Of a stretch of DNA of 64,000 bases, positions 50,507 to 61,067 are shown piece after piece. The notes beneath the pieces were generated by a model, which did no database searches, had not been told where the DNA came from, and saw only the letters and a list, made by a program, of their open reading frames with translations. The number at the start of each line of letters is the position of its first letter. The stretch's first letter is position 1. Origin of the DNA: Chloropicon primus. Its lineage: Eukaryota > Chlorophyta > Chloropicophyceae > Chloropicales > Chloropicaceae. The stretch covers positions 682,001 to 746,000 of the forward strand of contig CP060757.1 in assembly GCA_023205875.1 (NCBI GenBank), given 5' to 3'. The position numbers were made by a program, and so were the translations under genes.

Positions 50507-52225
50507 TTATAACTCCTTCTTGCTTTCTTCAAGGACGTCCTCACGAGAGAAGATTTTGCTTCTCTTTGAGTCAATGAACTCAACCAGCTCGTCTCTCAGA
50601 TGCAGGCCCTCGTACTTGATAACCTCCATGTTCGCGTTGACCAGGAAAATTTGAGGGTAAGAGTCCAACTGGAAGCGATCGTCGTTGATCTTGTTCTTTG
50701 GTCCGTTGACCTTGGCAAAGGCGAGGTCCTCGTCGCCTTCGTACTTCTTTGCTAGATCTTTCAGCTCGTTCGCAACAAAGTCCTTGCTGTTTTGGTTGGA
50801 ATTCGCGTAGATGTAAAGGAAGACGTTCTTTCCCGAGTTGACAAATTCATCAAAAGTGAAACCCACAACCTTCTTCACGAGGCCTGTGTTGAACTTTGGC
50901 CTTCTCTCTGACTTGACTCCGTAGTCTGGCTCGTTGAAAGGCGAAAGCTCGTTGTTGCCCAGCTGAGTCAACCACTTCGACATGTATTCCACTGTCAGCT
51001 CCTTCCCTCCCTCCAAGTCCAGCTTCCAGTACAACTCATTGTCTCTGTAGCCCATCTTCTTCTGGTGCACGGCTCCGATCATGATATCAGACGTGTCGTT
51101 CTTGAATTCGAAGAGAACTTCACACCTCGTGTTTCTCTTCTCCGTCAATGGATGGTAATGAATGACCCTGGACGTGTACTTCTTCTCCACTGCCGCGGCG
51201 TTAGCGTCTCTGACGATCCTTGCAAGCTCGCCGTACCTTTCTCTTGGGAACACGACCTCCAGCCTGTAAACGTTCCTTTCGTACCATGGGGTGAAGTACA
51301 TCTCGGCCAGCTCATCGTAGGCTTTGGCATAGTTGGTGTAGGTCTCCATCAACTCTTGATCGATGATCTCCGCCATAGCCTTCTCAGAAATCCTCGCGTG
51401 GTAGTTCACTGGGTTTTTCTGCCCTGGAATAACTTCGTGCAAGCCGTCGAAATTGCGAATGATGACCACGGTGTCAGGCTGCTGCTCGAAGTCATCACCA
51501 AGAGCAGACTTTACAAAGTCAGGGCTCTTGGTCTCGTAGAAGAAGGCGAAAGGATTTGTCTTCTGGGCCATTTTCACATAGCCGTGGAAGCCTACGCGGC
51601 TCAAGGAAAGCTTCGAGGGGAAGTAACCGATAACCGCGTAGGAGTACTCGTAATTAGTGCGGACGTCGTCGTATTTTTCGCCCTTTTGCACCTCGTAAAC
51701 TGTTCCCTTCAGCCTGAGCTTGATTTCTTCCATAAGCATAACGCCGTCCAGGGGTTCTCCCAAATCCCTACCCATGTACAGTTCTCTGACTGTGGCCAAC
51801 ACACCGTTCTCAACCATATAGACCCTCCACGGCTTCTTTTCTGTCATCGTGGAGAACGCCACTCCCGGTCCAAACGCCTCGTCCAGCTCACTGAAGTCCT
51901 TTCCGCCGTGCACCTTATCGATCTTGTAGAACTGGACGCCATCCTCGTCCTTCATTCTCGAAGCGAGACTCGCATACTCCTCGTCCCATTGGTCCACCTT
52001 CGAAGGGATGTACACCATCACGACGGAGACCTCCTTTCGCTTGGAGTTCCTGATCTCCTCGAAGGTATCGAAGAACTTCCTCGGGCGAAGTGTCACGACT
52101 TTCGCTCTCCCTTTTGGTGCGTCCCCCTTTGCCGCAGCAGCGAGAGAGGCCAAGATGATACCTTGTATCACGAGTCCTATCACAAGGTTTCTCAAAGAGA
52201 GCCCCTTCATCTTTCCTGTCGCCAT
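50507..52225 (-). CDS. PDI-like ER protein lacking CxxC, C-terminal KKEL
   Basis: Single exon, 572 residues. A signal peptide/TM (LVIGLVIQGIILASLAAAA) precedes several thioredoxin-like folds (VSVVMVYIPSKVDQWDEEYA, SYPQIFLVNANMEVIKYEG). The final KKEL is a KDEL-like ER retrieval signal. No Cys-x-x-Cys is present in any fold, and only one Cys occurs in the mature chain, so the protein cannot act as a disulfide isomerase. A chaperone or scaffold role like that of ERp29 or PDILT is possible. ATG 52225 precedes the signal peptide. Upstream frame to 52471 was not included. Confidence 0.85.
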   Translation of the reverse strand: MATGKMKGLSLRNLVIGLVIQGIILASLAAAAKGDAPKGRAKVVTLRPRKFFDTFEEIRNSKRKEVSVVMVYIPSKVDQWDEEYASLASRMKDEDGVQFYKIDKVHGGKDFSELDEAFGPGVAFSTMTEKKPWRVYMVENGVLATVRELYMGRDLGEPLDGVMLMEEIKLRLKGTVYEVQKGEKYDDVRTNYEYSYAVIGYFPSKLSLSRVGFHGYVKMAQKTNPFAFFYETKSPDFVKSALGDDFEQQPDTVVIIRNFDGLHEVIPGQKNPVNYHARISEKAMAEIIDQELMETYTNYAKAYDELAEMYFTPWYERNVYRLEVVFPRERYGELARIVRDANAAAVEKKYTSRVIHYHPLTEKRNTRCEVLFEFKNDTSDIMIGAVHQKKMGYRDNELYWKLDLEGGKELTVEYMSKWLTQLGNNELSPFNEPDYGVKSERRPKFNTGLVKKVVGFTFDEFVNSGKNVFLYIYANSNQNSKDFVANELKDLAKKYEGDEDLAFAKVNGPKNKINDDRFQLDSYPQIFLVNANMEVIKYEGLHLRDELVEFIDSKRSKIFSREDVLEESKKEL

Positions 52226-52575
52226 GACCGTCCTCTCCTCTGCTTCTTGACCTACAAAGGTTCCCACTTCCCTCGATCGTACTGCCCCCTTTTCCCAAAG
52301 AGTGAATTGGCGTGTCAGCAGCTTATGCTTGGATCGGTGGGGTTGGACCAAGACCGAAATTACTACAAGGAGGAACGAACACCAGGAGAGGAGAACGTGA
52401 AACAGGCAATGAACAAACACGATGGAGGCGAAGGGGGCTTGCTTGATCGAGTGGTGGTTCGGGGGGAACAAGACGTTCGTCAGAAACTATTTTGAGGTAT
52501 TTGGAAATATTCATAAATATTATTTTTGTTGTGTTGTGTTGTGTTGACACGCCTTTCAAGTGTTTCTCCCTTCAT
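52226..52575. other. Intergenic region, PDI-like 5' flank and PKG 3' flank
   Basis: 350 bp without a gene. It contains a (TTGTG)n run at about 52529-52545 and A/T-rich DNA near 52500-52525, probably the PKG 3' UTR. Confidence 0.5.
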
Positions 52576-55500
52576 CTAGTAACTCTCGAAGATCGTGTCA
52601 AGCTCGTAATCGTTCTCTGGAGGTGGGAGGTCCTTTTCAGCAACATCAGGTTCCAGGATTTGCATCTCTGATGGTTTCTTGGATGGAACATAAGGGGCTG
52701 GGTACACCTTCCTGTCGATGGCGTTCCAGTTCGCATTGCTGTAGCTCTTGAACCACGCGTGGGACCTGAGCTCTTCCACGGACCTCGCTCCCAGCCTGAG
52801 GTTCTTCTCCTTCTTCAGGCAGCCCTCGATGAAGTCCTTGCACTCAGCAGAAATGTCCGCGAACTTCCTGTCCGTATAGTGGATCTTCTTCTGCAAGATG
52901 TTAGACAAGACGGTCTTGGACGTCTTGGAAGCGAACGGAGTCTTCGTCGTGATCATCTCGTATAAGAGGATGCCAATGGACCAAATGTCTACGGAAGGAC
53001 CGTAGCCCTCGTTCAGAAGGATCTCCGGAGCAACATACTCAGGAGTTCCGCAGATAGTGCTCGCCTTCTTTCCTTCCTTCAGTTCCTTCGCCAGACCAAA
53101 GTCAATGAGCTTCAGGTAACCGAAGTCATCCAGCAGCACGTTCTCAGGCTTCAGATCTCTGTACACGATGTTCTTGGCTCGCAAGTGAGAGAACATGGAT
53201 ATGAGGCAAGCAATATAGAACTTGCAGACCTCCTCGCTGAAGCCCTGGGACCTTCTGATCTCCTGGTACAGATCTCCACCGGAGCACACATCCGTCAGCA
53301 GGTAGATGTACCTTTCGTCTTGCCACTTCTTGCGCAGCATGATGATCATCTCATGATCCAAGTTCTCGAGCATCTTTATTTCTTGGACCAAGTGCTTCTG
53401 GTGCTTCTTCTTGACGATGTTGTGCTTGATGAGGGACTTCATAGCATAATATTTCTTGCTATTCTTTGCCATCACCAGCTTCACCATGCCGAAGGCACCC
53501 CGACCAATAATGCCCTGATCCACAAAGTCATCGGTCCCCATGTTCGCCAGCTTCTCCTCCTCCTCCGTCTTTTGCTTGTCCTTCTGCTTGATCTCCTCAA
53601 GGGAACCGCAAGCCTTCTCCACGATTTCTCTGGACAAGACGAAGACCTCACTCAGTCTCGCCGCGGTCACATCAAAAGTGCTCTCCTCGGTCTTGAGCAG
53701 AGCCTTCTCGCCGAAGAAGTTTCCTGGAAGCAACCTAACTCTCTCTGTCGCTTGCTGGTTGGCCGTCTCTCTCTTCTTCGTCAACACAAGCTCTCCCTTG
53801 GAGATAATGTACAACTTATCATTCACTGTACCAGTTGTCACCAGTTTCTGTCCTTCCGTGACCTTCTTGCATTCCATCGTCTCTGCCAACACAGCAACAT
53901 CGCTCTTCGACAATCTCGACAGCGACTCTATGCTGAAGAGGATCTTCATGACCTTCTCTCTCGCTGTGGAGTCGTTCGCGAGATTCACTAGCTTCCTGAA
54001 GTCATCCCTCTTCAGAGAATACAGCTCTACGTCCGTCTCGGCGACGACAAATGCGTTCCTAGGATCGTCGTTCAGCAAAGCCAACTCACCAAAGGATCCG
54101 TGTCCTCTGATTTGGTTCACCATCTTAAGCTCACCGTCGATCATGTCCAAGACGCTGATTTTACCCTTCTTCAGGAAGTAGAACTTATTTCCCTTCTCCC
54201 CCTTCTTGATGATCGTGGAACCTTCCGAGAACTCTTCGTAGTCAAAACTCTCCGCCACGTCCTTGACCTGCTCCTCGGTCAGAGAAGCGAATATTGGCAA
54301 GGTGTAGAGCACGTTAACCCTCAGAGTGACATCACTGGCCTGCAAGAGGAACTTCGAGATGTTCTCAAAGTACTCGAGCTTCAGAGTAAGCAGAGTTGCC
54401 CCGTTCGGCCCCGCAAGATACGTCTGATTGTGTTTCTGATTGAAGCAAATCTCGAAATCGCCGAAGCACTGGCCCGGCAAACTCATACTCTTGGAAAGCC
54501 TCTCGTTGATTCCTTCTTTCGTCACGCCGTACCAGTTGGATTTGATGTCGATCTGCCCCTCCATCAGCACGTAGAAATGAGTTGCTGGCTCATCATCCCC
54601 TACTATCACTTCCTCTGGCTTGTACTTCTTGATCTCGAATTTCAGGACAGTATCCGAGAACAAGCCATCGTCGAGGGCGTTGAAGATCGGCACCTCAACC
54701 AAGGTCTCGATTGTCTTCTGAATCTCCTGGTTGTTGTTCAAGGCCCTGGAGAACGTCTCCTGATCGAGCGCCCACAAAACGCAGTCCGTTCTCGCGACAA
54801 TGGAGTACAAGAATGGGCACTTGAAGATCAGACTCGTGCCTCCGAAGGAGTCGCCGTGACCATAAACCGCCTTCAATCGACTCGAGTGGGTCATCACATT
54901 GTCCATATACTCGTCGTAAGCCTCGAGGCGACCTTCTTGAATGATGTAAAAGTTCGTTGCGAAGGTACCCTGGATCGCCATCTCCATGCCATCCGTGACA
55001 GTGACCTTGCGCATGATTTGAATTATCTCCTCGAGCGTCGAGTCCTCTGCGTTGATGAAGATCTTGTTCTTCTTCAACACCGAAAGAAGGAATTCCCTGT
55101 CCTCCGCGTTCTTCGCGATTCGTTGCCTCTGACCAGTCTTCACAAGCTGTGGAAGCGAGTCCGCCTGGTCCACTGACTGGGACTTCCTCTTCTTCTTCTT
55201 CGAGGAACTGAGATCAGGATCGAAGGAGTCACTCTGGTTCACAAGAGTCTTTGCTCTTGAGCGCGACTTGATCGTGAAAGAGGGCTGGTTCTCTATCGCC
55301 GACCTCTCGCTCGTGTTGCTCTCCTGCACTTCATCAAGCTTTCCACTTGGACCGTTGATGTCCTCGAAACCTGCCAAGACGTTCTTGGCAATGTCAGTGC
55401 TGTCGCTGAACAGAAGCATCTCGAACTTGTCCGTGCCGACAAGCGAGTGGCCCACCGTCAGCTTGACACTGTGCAGCAAGACGTCGTTCATCCCCTTGAA

Positions 55501-56739
55501 CCTTTTCTTGATCCAAGGCATCTTCAAAAGCTTGTCTTGGTCCAGCCACGTTGGCAAGCCGCTCACCGCCTCGAGGACAATCACAGGCGAGGCTCCATTC
55601 TTCGTGTTCCACTTCAGAAGATCGTCCTCGTACCTGAACACATAAGACTTTGGCGTCCTGCTCGGCTTAGCCCTGCACATCTTGTGGAGCGTAATTCCTG
55701 CCCTCAGGAGCATGCGGCCAATCTGGTACTCGTCCTTGACAGGAGTAGCTGGGAAAAGCCTGGACATACTCATGTTTCCAGCAGCAGCTCCTGTGAAGGA
55801 CTCCGTCCTCATAAATGATTGACCCACCGCGGAGAGCTTCCTCTCCATTCCAACGGACGACATCTTTCTGCCATCTCCGCCAGCAGCCATCCCACGGGCA
55901 GAAAAACTCTGCCTGTTGGCAAAACTCGCTCTTCCGGCGTAAGACAGCCTTCTGTTATCCGGCATCAAAGCCTGTCCCGAGTTGCGGTTCTGTGGTTCTG
56001 GTGTAGGCAAAAGCAGCTGGAAGTGCTCAAGCTGCTGTTGCTTCTCGTTTGCAGACTCGTCCAGGGCGGTCCTCATCTCTCTTGCGTACTTGGTGGCCTC
56101 TCCAACGCTGGAGAGAATTTGACTTGTCAAGTCGTGCAAACCCGTCGTCTCTTTCACGAGACCGTGAAGCTTTCCCTTCAGCTTGTCAAGGTCGTCCAGA
56201 GCTTTCAAGATGTGATCGCTCCTGGCGTCGTCCTTTTTCAGCCTCAACGTCGCAATCTTCTCTGCAAGGTCGCTGGCAGCCTCGGCTTCCTTCGCGTATC
56301 GCACCACGTCGAGCTTTGCGGCAGGCAGTCCAGCTTCCTCGAGTTCGTGCTCAGTCGCACCCCTTTGCCTGAGCTTGCTGGTATCTCTCCCGCTCTCGCT
56401 GGTTAGCTGCTCTTTCAGTTCTTCCAGGGCCAAGTCCTTCTCTTCCTGCAAAATCGCTTCAAGCTCCTTTAGCCAAAGCGAACATAGAGCGGGCTTGACC
56501 GCTATCCGAAGAATGGCCCTATACAAAGTGCCAAGACCTTTCTGCCTCACGTAACCTTTTATGAGGTGCTTGTGCGTGAACTTGAGGACTTTGTGTGGAT
56601 CAGGCTCAACAGTCGTCTCTCCCGTGAGAATGTAATTCACTTTCTGCTCTGGCGTCTCAGAGGTGCTGAAGCTGGACTCCTCCACCTGTTTTTCCACCAG
56701 TCCACCCAGCTCCTGCTGAACCGCATCTTCCATCGCCAT
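52576..56739 (-). CDS. Large cGMP-dependent protein kinase (PKG) with four cNMP domains
   Basis: Single exon, 1387 residues. The N-terminal 540 hold a helical domain, a long coiled coil and a PH-like stretch (SYVFRYEDDLLKWN to FEMLLFSDS). Four cyclic-nucleotide domains follow (about 575-1065), then an AGC kinase: GRGAFGMVKLV, YYAMKSL, YRDLKPENVLL, DFGLAK, GTPEYVAPE and an AGC tail. Only the third cNMP domain has a full phosphate-binding cassette (FGELALLNDDPRNAFV). The fourth keeps FGEKALL but loses the Arg. The first two are degenerate. Algal, ciliate and apicomplexan PKGs also carry extra cNMP domains and regulate motility or secretion. ATG 56739 is the first ATG; upstream frame lacks one. 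Confidence 0.93.
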   Translation of the reverse strand: MAMEDAVQQELGGLVEKQVEESSFSTSETPEQKVNYILTGETTVEPDPHKVLKFTHKHLIKGYVRQKGLGTLYRAILRIAVKPALCSLWLKELEAILQEEKDLALEELKEQLTSESGRDTSKLRQRGATEHELEEAGLPAAKLDVVRYAKEAEAASDLAEKIATLRLKKDDARSDHILKALDDLDKLKGKLHGLVKETTGLHDLTSQILSSVGEATKYAREMRTALDESANEKQQQLEHFQLLLPTPEPQNRNSGQALMPDNRRLSYAGRASFANRQSFSARGMAAGGDGRKMSSVGMERKLSAVGQSFMRTESFTGAAAGNMSMSRLFPATPVKDEYQIGRMLLRAGITLHKMCRAKPSRTPKSYVFRYEDDLLKWNTKNGASPVIVLEAVSGLPTWLDQDKLLKMPWIKKRFKGMNDVLLHSVKLTVGHSLVGTDKFEMLLFSDSTDIAKNVLAGFEDINGPSGKLDEVQESNTSERSAIENQPSFTIKSRSRAKTLVNQSDSFDPDLSSSKKKKRKSQSVDQADSLPQLVKTGQRQRIAKNAEDREFLLSVLKKNKIFINAEDSTLEEIIQIMRKVTVTDGMEMAIQGTFATNFYIIQEGRLEAYDEYMDNVMTHSSRLKAVYGHGDSFGGTSLIFKCPFLYSIVARTDCVLWALDQETFSRALNNNQEIQKTIETLVEVPIFNALDDGLFSDTVLKFEIKKYKPEEVIVGDDEPATHFYVLMEGQIDIKSNWYGVTKEGINERLSKSMSLPGQCFGDFEICFNQKHNQTYLAGPNGATLLTLKLEYFENISKFLLQASDVTLRVNVLYTLPIFASLTEEQVKDVAESFDYEEFSEGSTIIKKGEKGNKFYFLKKGKISVLDMIDGELKMVNQIRGHGSFGELALLNDDPRNAFVVAETDVELYSLKRDDFRKLVNLANDSTAREKVMKILFSIESLSRLSKSDVAVLAETMECKKVTEGQKLVTTGTVNDKLYIISKGELVLTKKRETANQQATERVRLLPGNFFGEKALLKTEESTFDVTAARLSEVFVLSREIVEKACGSLEEIKQKDKQKTEEEEKLANMGTDDFVDQGIIGRGAFGMVKLVMAKNSKKYYAMKSLIKHNIVKKKHQKHLVQEIKMLENLDHEMIIMLRKKWQDERYIYLLTDVCSGGDLYQEIRRSQGFSEEVCKFYIACLISMFSHLRAKNIVYRDLKPENVLLDDFGYLKLIDFGLAKELKEGKKASTICGTPEYVAPEILLNEGYGPSVDIWSIGILLYEMITTKTPFASKTSKTVLSNILQKKIHYTDRKFADISAECKDFIEGCLKKEKNLRLGARSVEELRSHAWFKSYSNANWNAIDRKVYPAPYVPSKKPSEMQILEPDVAEKDLPPPENDYELDTIFESY

Positions 56740-57682
56740 CTTGACTCTTCCTTCTCGTTCAAAGCGAGCGCGTAACCTCTTCACTCCAGTCGCGTCCGAG
56801 CTCCAAGTTTCAAACTCTAGAAGCAAGCAAGTCTACCTTTCCTCTCGCATGCTCCTGCAGTTCCCCCGCCTTTTCTCGATTTTCCTTGTCGAGGCAATTG
56901 AGTCGGAACAAAGCAGAGCGGCTCGGTGAATTGCACGACCTTCCACTTGGTCAACCCCAAGGTGACAAGTCTAACCGGTGGCGGAGCTGGAGATCCGCCC
57001 CTCACCCGCTCCACTCGTCCCACTATGTGTCTCTTCGATAGGAGCGTGTACGGGTATCACGAGTGGACCACCTCCAACCCTCTTCTTCCCTTGGCCCTCC
57101 CCCTCCCCTCCATGGCCAATTACAAAGGCAATACTAAAGAACAAGCACAGGGGAGAGACAGGGAGAGACAGGGAGAGAGAGGGAGAGACCAGGGGGACAA
57201 GAAGAGGGAAGAGGAGAGGGGGAAAAGGCAAGGGAAGAATGAGACCTCCATAAGCACAAGGACTTTCCATAAACAACTACAACAAAAACAAACACAAAGG
57301 AGAAAATGAAAAAGAAAAAGAAAGGCCTTTTCCAGCCACCAACTTCAACTTGATTAGGGAAACGGCTCATCAGGTGTACCAAATGTTTACACCCACATCA
57401 CAACGCCAAAGGAGAGGAGAGGAGAGAGGAGAGGAGCGGGCCGAGCCGAGGCTAAACCTGAGACTCTCTCTCGCGAAGGTCGGACGAAGGGGACGAAGGG
57501 GACGAAGGGGACGAGCGGGAGGAGGTCTTGGGAGTTGCGCCGAGCAGAGGTCTCGAGATCTGTCGATACCCCGGTTGAGACGAGACGGAGGAGGGGCTGG
57601 TGTTTGTGTGACAAGCCTTGCTGTGTGCAGGGGTGTGGTGTTGGGTTTGAGCCCTGCCTTTGCGTTTGCGGGGGAGGGGGAG
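56740..57682. other. Intergenic region, GA-rich, no clear gene
   Basis: 943 bp. Holds GGGAGAGACA repeats at about 57153-57190, A-rich DNA at 57270-57340, GGAGA repeats at 57410-57440 and GGACGAAGG repeats at 57482-57512. No domain-bearing frame. Confidence 0.5.
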
Positions 57683-57889
57683 ATGAACGACGACGAGAAG
57701 GAGCAGGTTGCGGAAATCGTGAAGGACGTTCGTCAATCCGCAAGGTTTTACAGATACGGCTTGAAGAGGAAGAAGGAGGAGGCCAAGGACAAGGCCGGTG
57801 CTGCAGAGGAGCATGTCACGAAGCAGCTGAAGGGAACTCTCGCCAAGTGCTGTAAGTTGAAGTCGAAGCTTCTCAGAACAAATTTTTGA
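57683..57889 (+). CDS. Possible small basic helical protein (68 aa)
   Basis: An ATG-started frame of 68 residues (MNDDEKEQVAEIVKDVRQSA...) that is amphipathic, rich in Lys/Glu/Ala and ends KSKLLRTNF. It lies 118 bp upstream of TAF13 on the same strand. Composition suggests real coding, but no homologue is recognised and it could be part of a longer spliced gene. Confidence 0.35.
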   Translation: MNDDEKEQVAEIVKDVRQSARFYRYGLKRKKEEAKDKAGAAEEHVTKQLKGTLAKCCKLKSKLLRTNF

Positions 57890-58007
57890 GGCACGCGCGC
57901 ACACGCACGCACACAAAACCGACCGCCTGGAAGCCTGACGACCATCTCTTCTGACTCGACGACGCTGCCTGCTTTCCGTTTCGCTTCCACGGATATAAGT
58001 GCCCCAA

Positions 58008-58506
58008 ATGATGTACGGTTTCGGAGACCACAAAGACACCGAGGTAGAGAGCGTGGCGTACCTGGAGTCCTTGGTGTTCGAGAGGATAGCCTCGCTGGCC
58101 GCACGGTGCGTGGAGAACAGCACCTTGGGCCAAGCTCATGGAAAGGCCAAAGTGACAGCGCAGGACCTTCTGTTTGAGATCAGAAAAGTAAGTGGGGGAG
58201 CCAGAGGCTTGCTGGGACGAACGAAGCAGTTGCAGGGTCCTCGCTGCCCGCCCGAACCACACAAATGCGACCCTCGCTCTCCTCCTCCGTCTCGCGAGCA
58301 CCTTGCTCCTTGTTCCGGAACTGACCCCGCGCGCTTCCTCCTCTACCGTCTCTCGTTCTCTGGCACGCACGCGGCTTCACTCTTGGCCCAAACTGAAGGA
58401 CAAGCGGAAACACAGGAGATGCAAGGAACTCTTGCGACTGAATGAGGAGATCAAGCAATCGAAAAAATCGTTCGAAAAACCTGAGATGCTCGAGGACGGC
58501 AAGTAG
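58008..58506 (+). CDS. TAF13: Transcription initiation factor TFIID subunit 13
   Basis: Two exons, 58008-58187 and 58399-58506, phase 0, give 95 residues. The start MMYGFGD is the conserved TAF13 N-terminus. The histone fold follows (ESVAYLESLVFERIASLAAR, AQDLLFEIRK) and joins across the intron to DKRKHRRCKELLRLNEEIKQ and KKSFEKPE. TAF13 pairs with TAF11 in TFIID. The acceptor is AAG, set by this conservation. Confidence 0.93.
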
Positions 58507-58916
58507 GACCGGGAAGCGGGCAGGCTTCAAACCTTGCCACGCACCGTCGGACTCCATGAAAGACCTGGAATCCAGAGGGGGATTGCTCAGAGGGAGTCCG
58601 GAGTTCTCTTTATTGTATATTTACCATCAATGTCCTCAGGACGAGGTCCACACGAGCTCCTGTCTCGTGGTTTCCCCCGTAAAACACCACCTAGTGAATC
58701 ACCAATCAATCAATCAATCAAGCGAGGAGACGTTGCACCGCACAGAAGAGTCTTTTCCAAACGTTTTCTACGGATCCAGGGAGATAATGCGTCACGACAA
58801 AGGCCGCCTTTGACCCCACCTCTGCAACTCTCACTTCCATTCTGTCTCGTCTCTCCAGCCAGCCCCTTTCACACTTCAAGGAGGGGAGGAGCCTCCAGCC
58901 AAACAAAGAACAAACA
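58507..58916. other. Intergenic region, TAF13 3' flank and DDX19 5' flank
   Basis: 410 bp; contains (AATC)n at about 58698-58719. No gene seen. Confidence 0.5.
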
Positions 58917-60655
58917 ATGGCGGGCGAGGTAAGGGGGGACGAGAGTGACGGGGGGGGGGGGAGGAGCGGAGCAGGCGGGGGTAAGGGGGTATCGGGCATG
59001 GTAATGCGTCCTTGTGGCCCGAACGTCCTTGTTCTCCCAGTAATTGGCGCGCGCGCGCGCGCGCGCGCGGTTTGTTGGCTCCCCCGTTCAGACGAGATAA
59101 GGAACACTCCCATGAAGATAGATCCACGGGATCGACGGAGGGAAGGCTAAGGCTTACGCTCCGCGACACAAGTCTCTCGGTTTCTGACTCGTGTGCTTTC
59201 TTTCGGTCTGTTCGATTTTCACAGAGTTGGGCCGACGAGGTCGATAACGAAGAAAATGGTGGGCAGGAGCAGGCGGACGCCCTCGCCGATCAGATGACTC
59301 AGAAAGGAGGGCTGACGGACCCTAACACTGAGGGCGGTGGGGATGACACTCCTGATGAGCCTGATACGAGCCTGAAGGCTGAGAAGTTGAACGAGGACTC
59401 GGAAGGAATCGAGAGGAAGCTTGCAGACGACGTCCAGACCCCGTACAAGTCGGCAAAAACTTTCAAGGAGCTTGGGTTGAAGGAGAGCTTGCTTGAGGGC
59501 ATCTTCAACGTGATGAAGTTCGAGAAGCCGAGCAAGATCCAGGCCGAGACGCTGCCTATGATCTTGGAGCCTCCTCACAGAAACCTCATAGCCCAGGCTC
59601 ACAACGGATCGGGAAAGACGACTTGCTTCGTGCTTGGAATGCTCTCCCTCGTGGACCCTGAAGTGAAGCAGCCTCAGGCCTTGTGCATCTGTCCCACGAG
59701 AGAGCTGGCCATCCAGAACCTGGACAGGACGCAGAAGATGGGGACCTTCTGCACGGGCACAACGTACGCGCTTGTGGTACCGGGACAGAACTTCTCTAGC
59801 GGCATCCAAGACCAGATTCTTATCGGAACCCCTGGCCGAATGGCTGACTTGGTGAGGAGGAGAAAGATCTCGCTGGACCAGATCAGGTGCGTCGTGTTCG
59901 ATGAGGCCGACGAAATGCTTGCCAGAGGGTTTAGGGACTTCAGCATCACCCTGTTGAAGGAGATAGATAAGAAGAGGGAGAAGAAAAATTTGCAGTGCCA
60001 GAAGATCTTGTTCTCGGCGACGTTCAGCGACGAGGTGAGAGATTTCGCGATTAACAAGATACCCAAGGCCAACCACATCTTCTTGAAGGCAGTCGACCTG
60101 AAGATCGACCTGATCAAGCAGTATCGGGTTCCCGTGCCCACCAAGGAGGCAAAGGCGTCGGTGATCAAGATGATCTTCGAGCTCGGAGACCTTGGCCAGA
60201 CCATCATCTTCGTCAGGACGAAGGACTCGGCCAGGAAGCTGCACTCTCAGCTCGCGAACGAGGGGCACAAGTGCACGAGCATCACCGGCGACATGCAGCC
60301 CAAGGAGAGAGACCGCGTCATCAAGGAGTTCATAGAAGGAACCACGAGGACAATGATCGCAACGGATGTCCTGTCGAGAGGCTTCGACGTCGACAACGTG
60401 ACCCTGGTAGTGAACCACGACGTCCCCACGGAGAGGACAGGGAACCCTGCTTACGAGACCTACCTTCACAGGGTGGGAAGAACGGGCCGGTTCGGTAGGA
60501 AGGGCGCCGCTTTCAATCTCGTCTTGGGAAATACGGAGAACGTGCAGCTCAGTGCCATCAGTAAGAAGTACAACATTCACTTGGATGACATCAATTGGGA
60601 CAACGAGGAGGAGATTCTGACATCATTGGAGAAGGCGGGTCTGTCCGCCCTTTAG
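58917..60655 (+). CDS. DEAD-box RNA helicase DDX19/Dbp5, mRNA export
   Basis: A 12-base first exon (58917-58928, MAGE) joins in phase 0 to 59225-60655, giving 480 residues beginning MAGESWADEVD. Motifs in order: FKELGLKESLLEGI and KPSKIQAETLP (Q motif), AHNGSGKTT (I), PTRELAIQ (Ia), TPGRMADL (Ib), DEADEML (II), SAT (III), TIIFVRT (IV), ATDVLSRGFD (V) and HRVGRTGRFGRKG (VI). The KIQAETLP form and the acidic N-terminus point to Dbp5, which removes export factors from mRNPs at the cytoplasmic pore face. Its known activator Nup214/Nup159 is encoded about 25 kb away in this window. Confidence 0.95.
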
Positions 60656-61067
60656 TGCGACTGATGCACTACTACGACACCAAGCATCAATCCCTAATAA
60701 ATATATGATGAAAAAACCGACAGAGTTGCCACCCTTCCCAATATTCTTGGAAGGAAATTTCCAATTCCTCGAGCTTTTTCATCTCGCTTGTAATGTTCTA
60801 AATAGAAAGGAGCCGTCAAGAAGGGCTTCTTTCAACCACCTTGTTGTGCAAACCCAGTGCTAAGCGCGAAGTGAACAATCCCAATTCCTAAATTCCTCGT
60901 CCTTTCGTTACTTCCCCCTGTCCCTGAAAGGCCTTGCCTCCTTTCCTGACCAGCGTCCCCGACCCGAGGACAGAGAGGAGTGGTATCATCAAGAGGGGTT
61001 TGAGTGGTGGGCGCGACTGCACAAAGACCTTGGGAAGACCACGCACACACAAGACTTTGGGGCAAAC
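60656..61067. other. Intergenic region, DDX19 3' flank
   Basis: 412 bp. AATAAATATATGATG just after the stop (60696-60711) is a likely 3' processing region. No gene seen. Confidence 0.5.

Noticed and set aside
59012-59224. N-terminal extension of DDX19 from 59012
   Set aside because: It starts with TTG and reads through the intron, including the GC repeat. The ATG-GCG-GGC-GAG exon with a GTAAGG donor gives a clean protein start.
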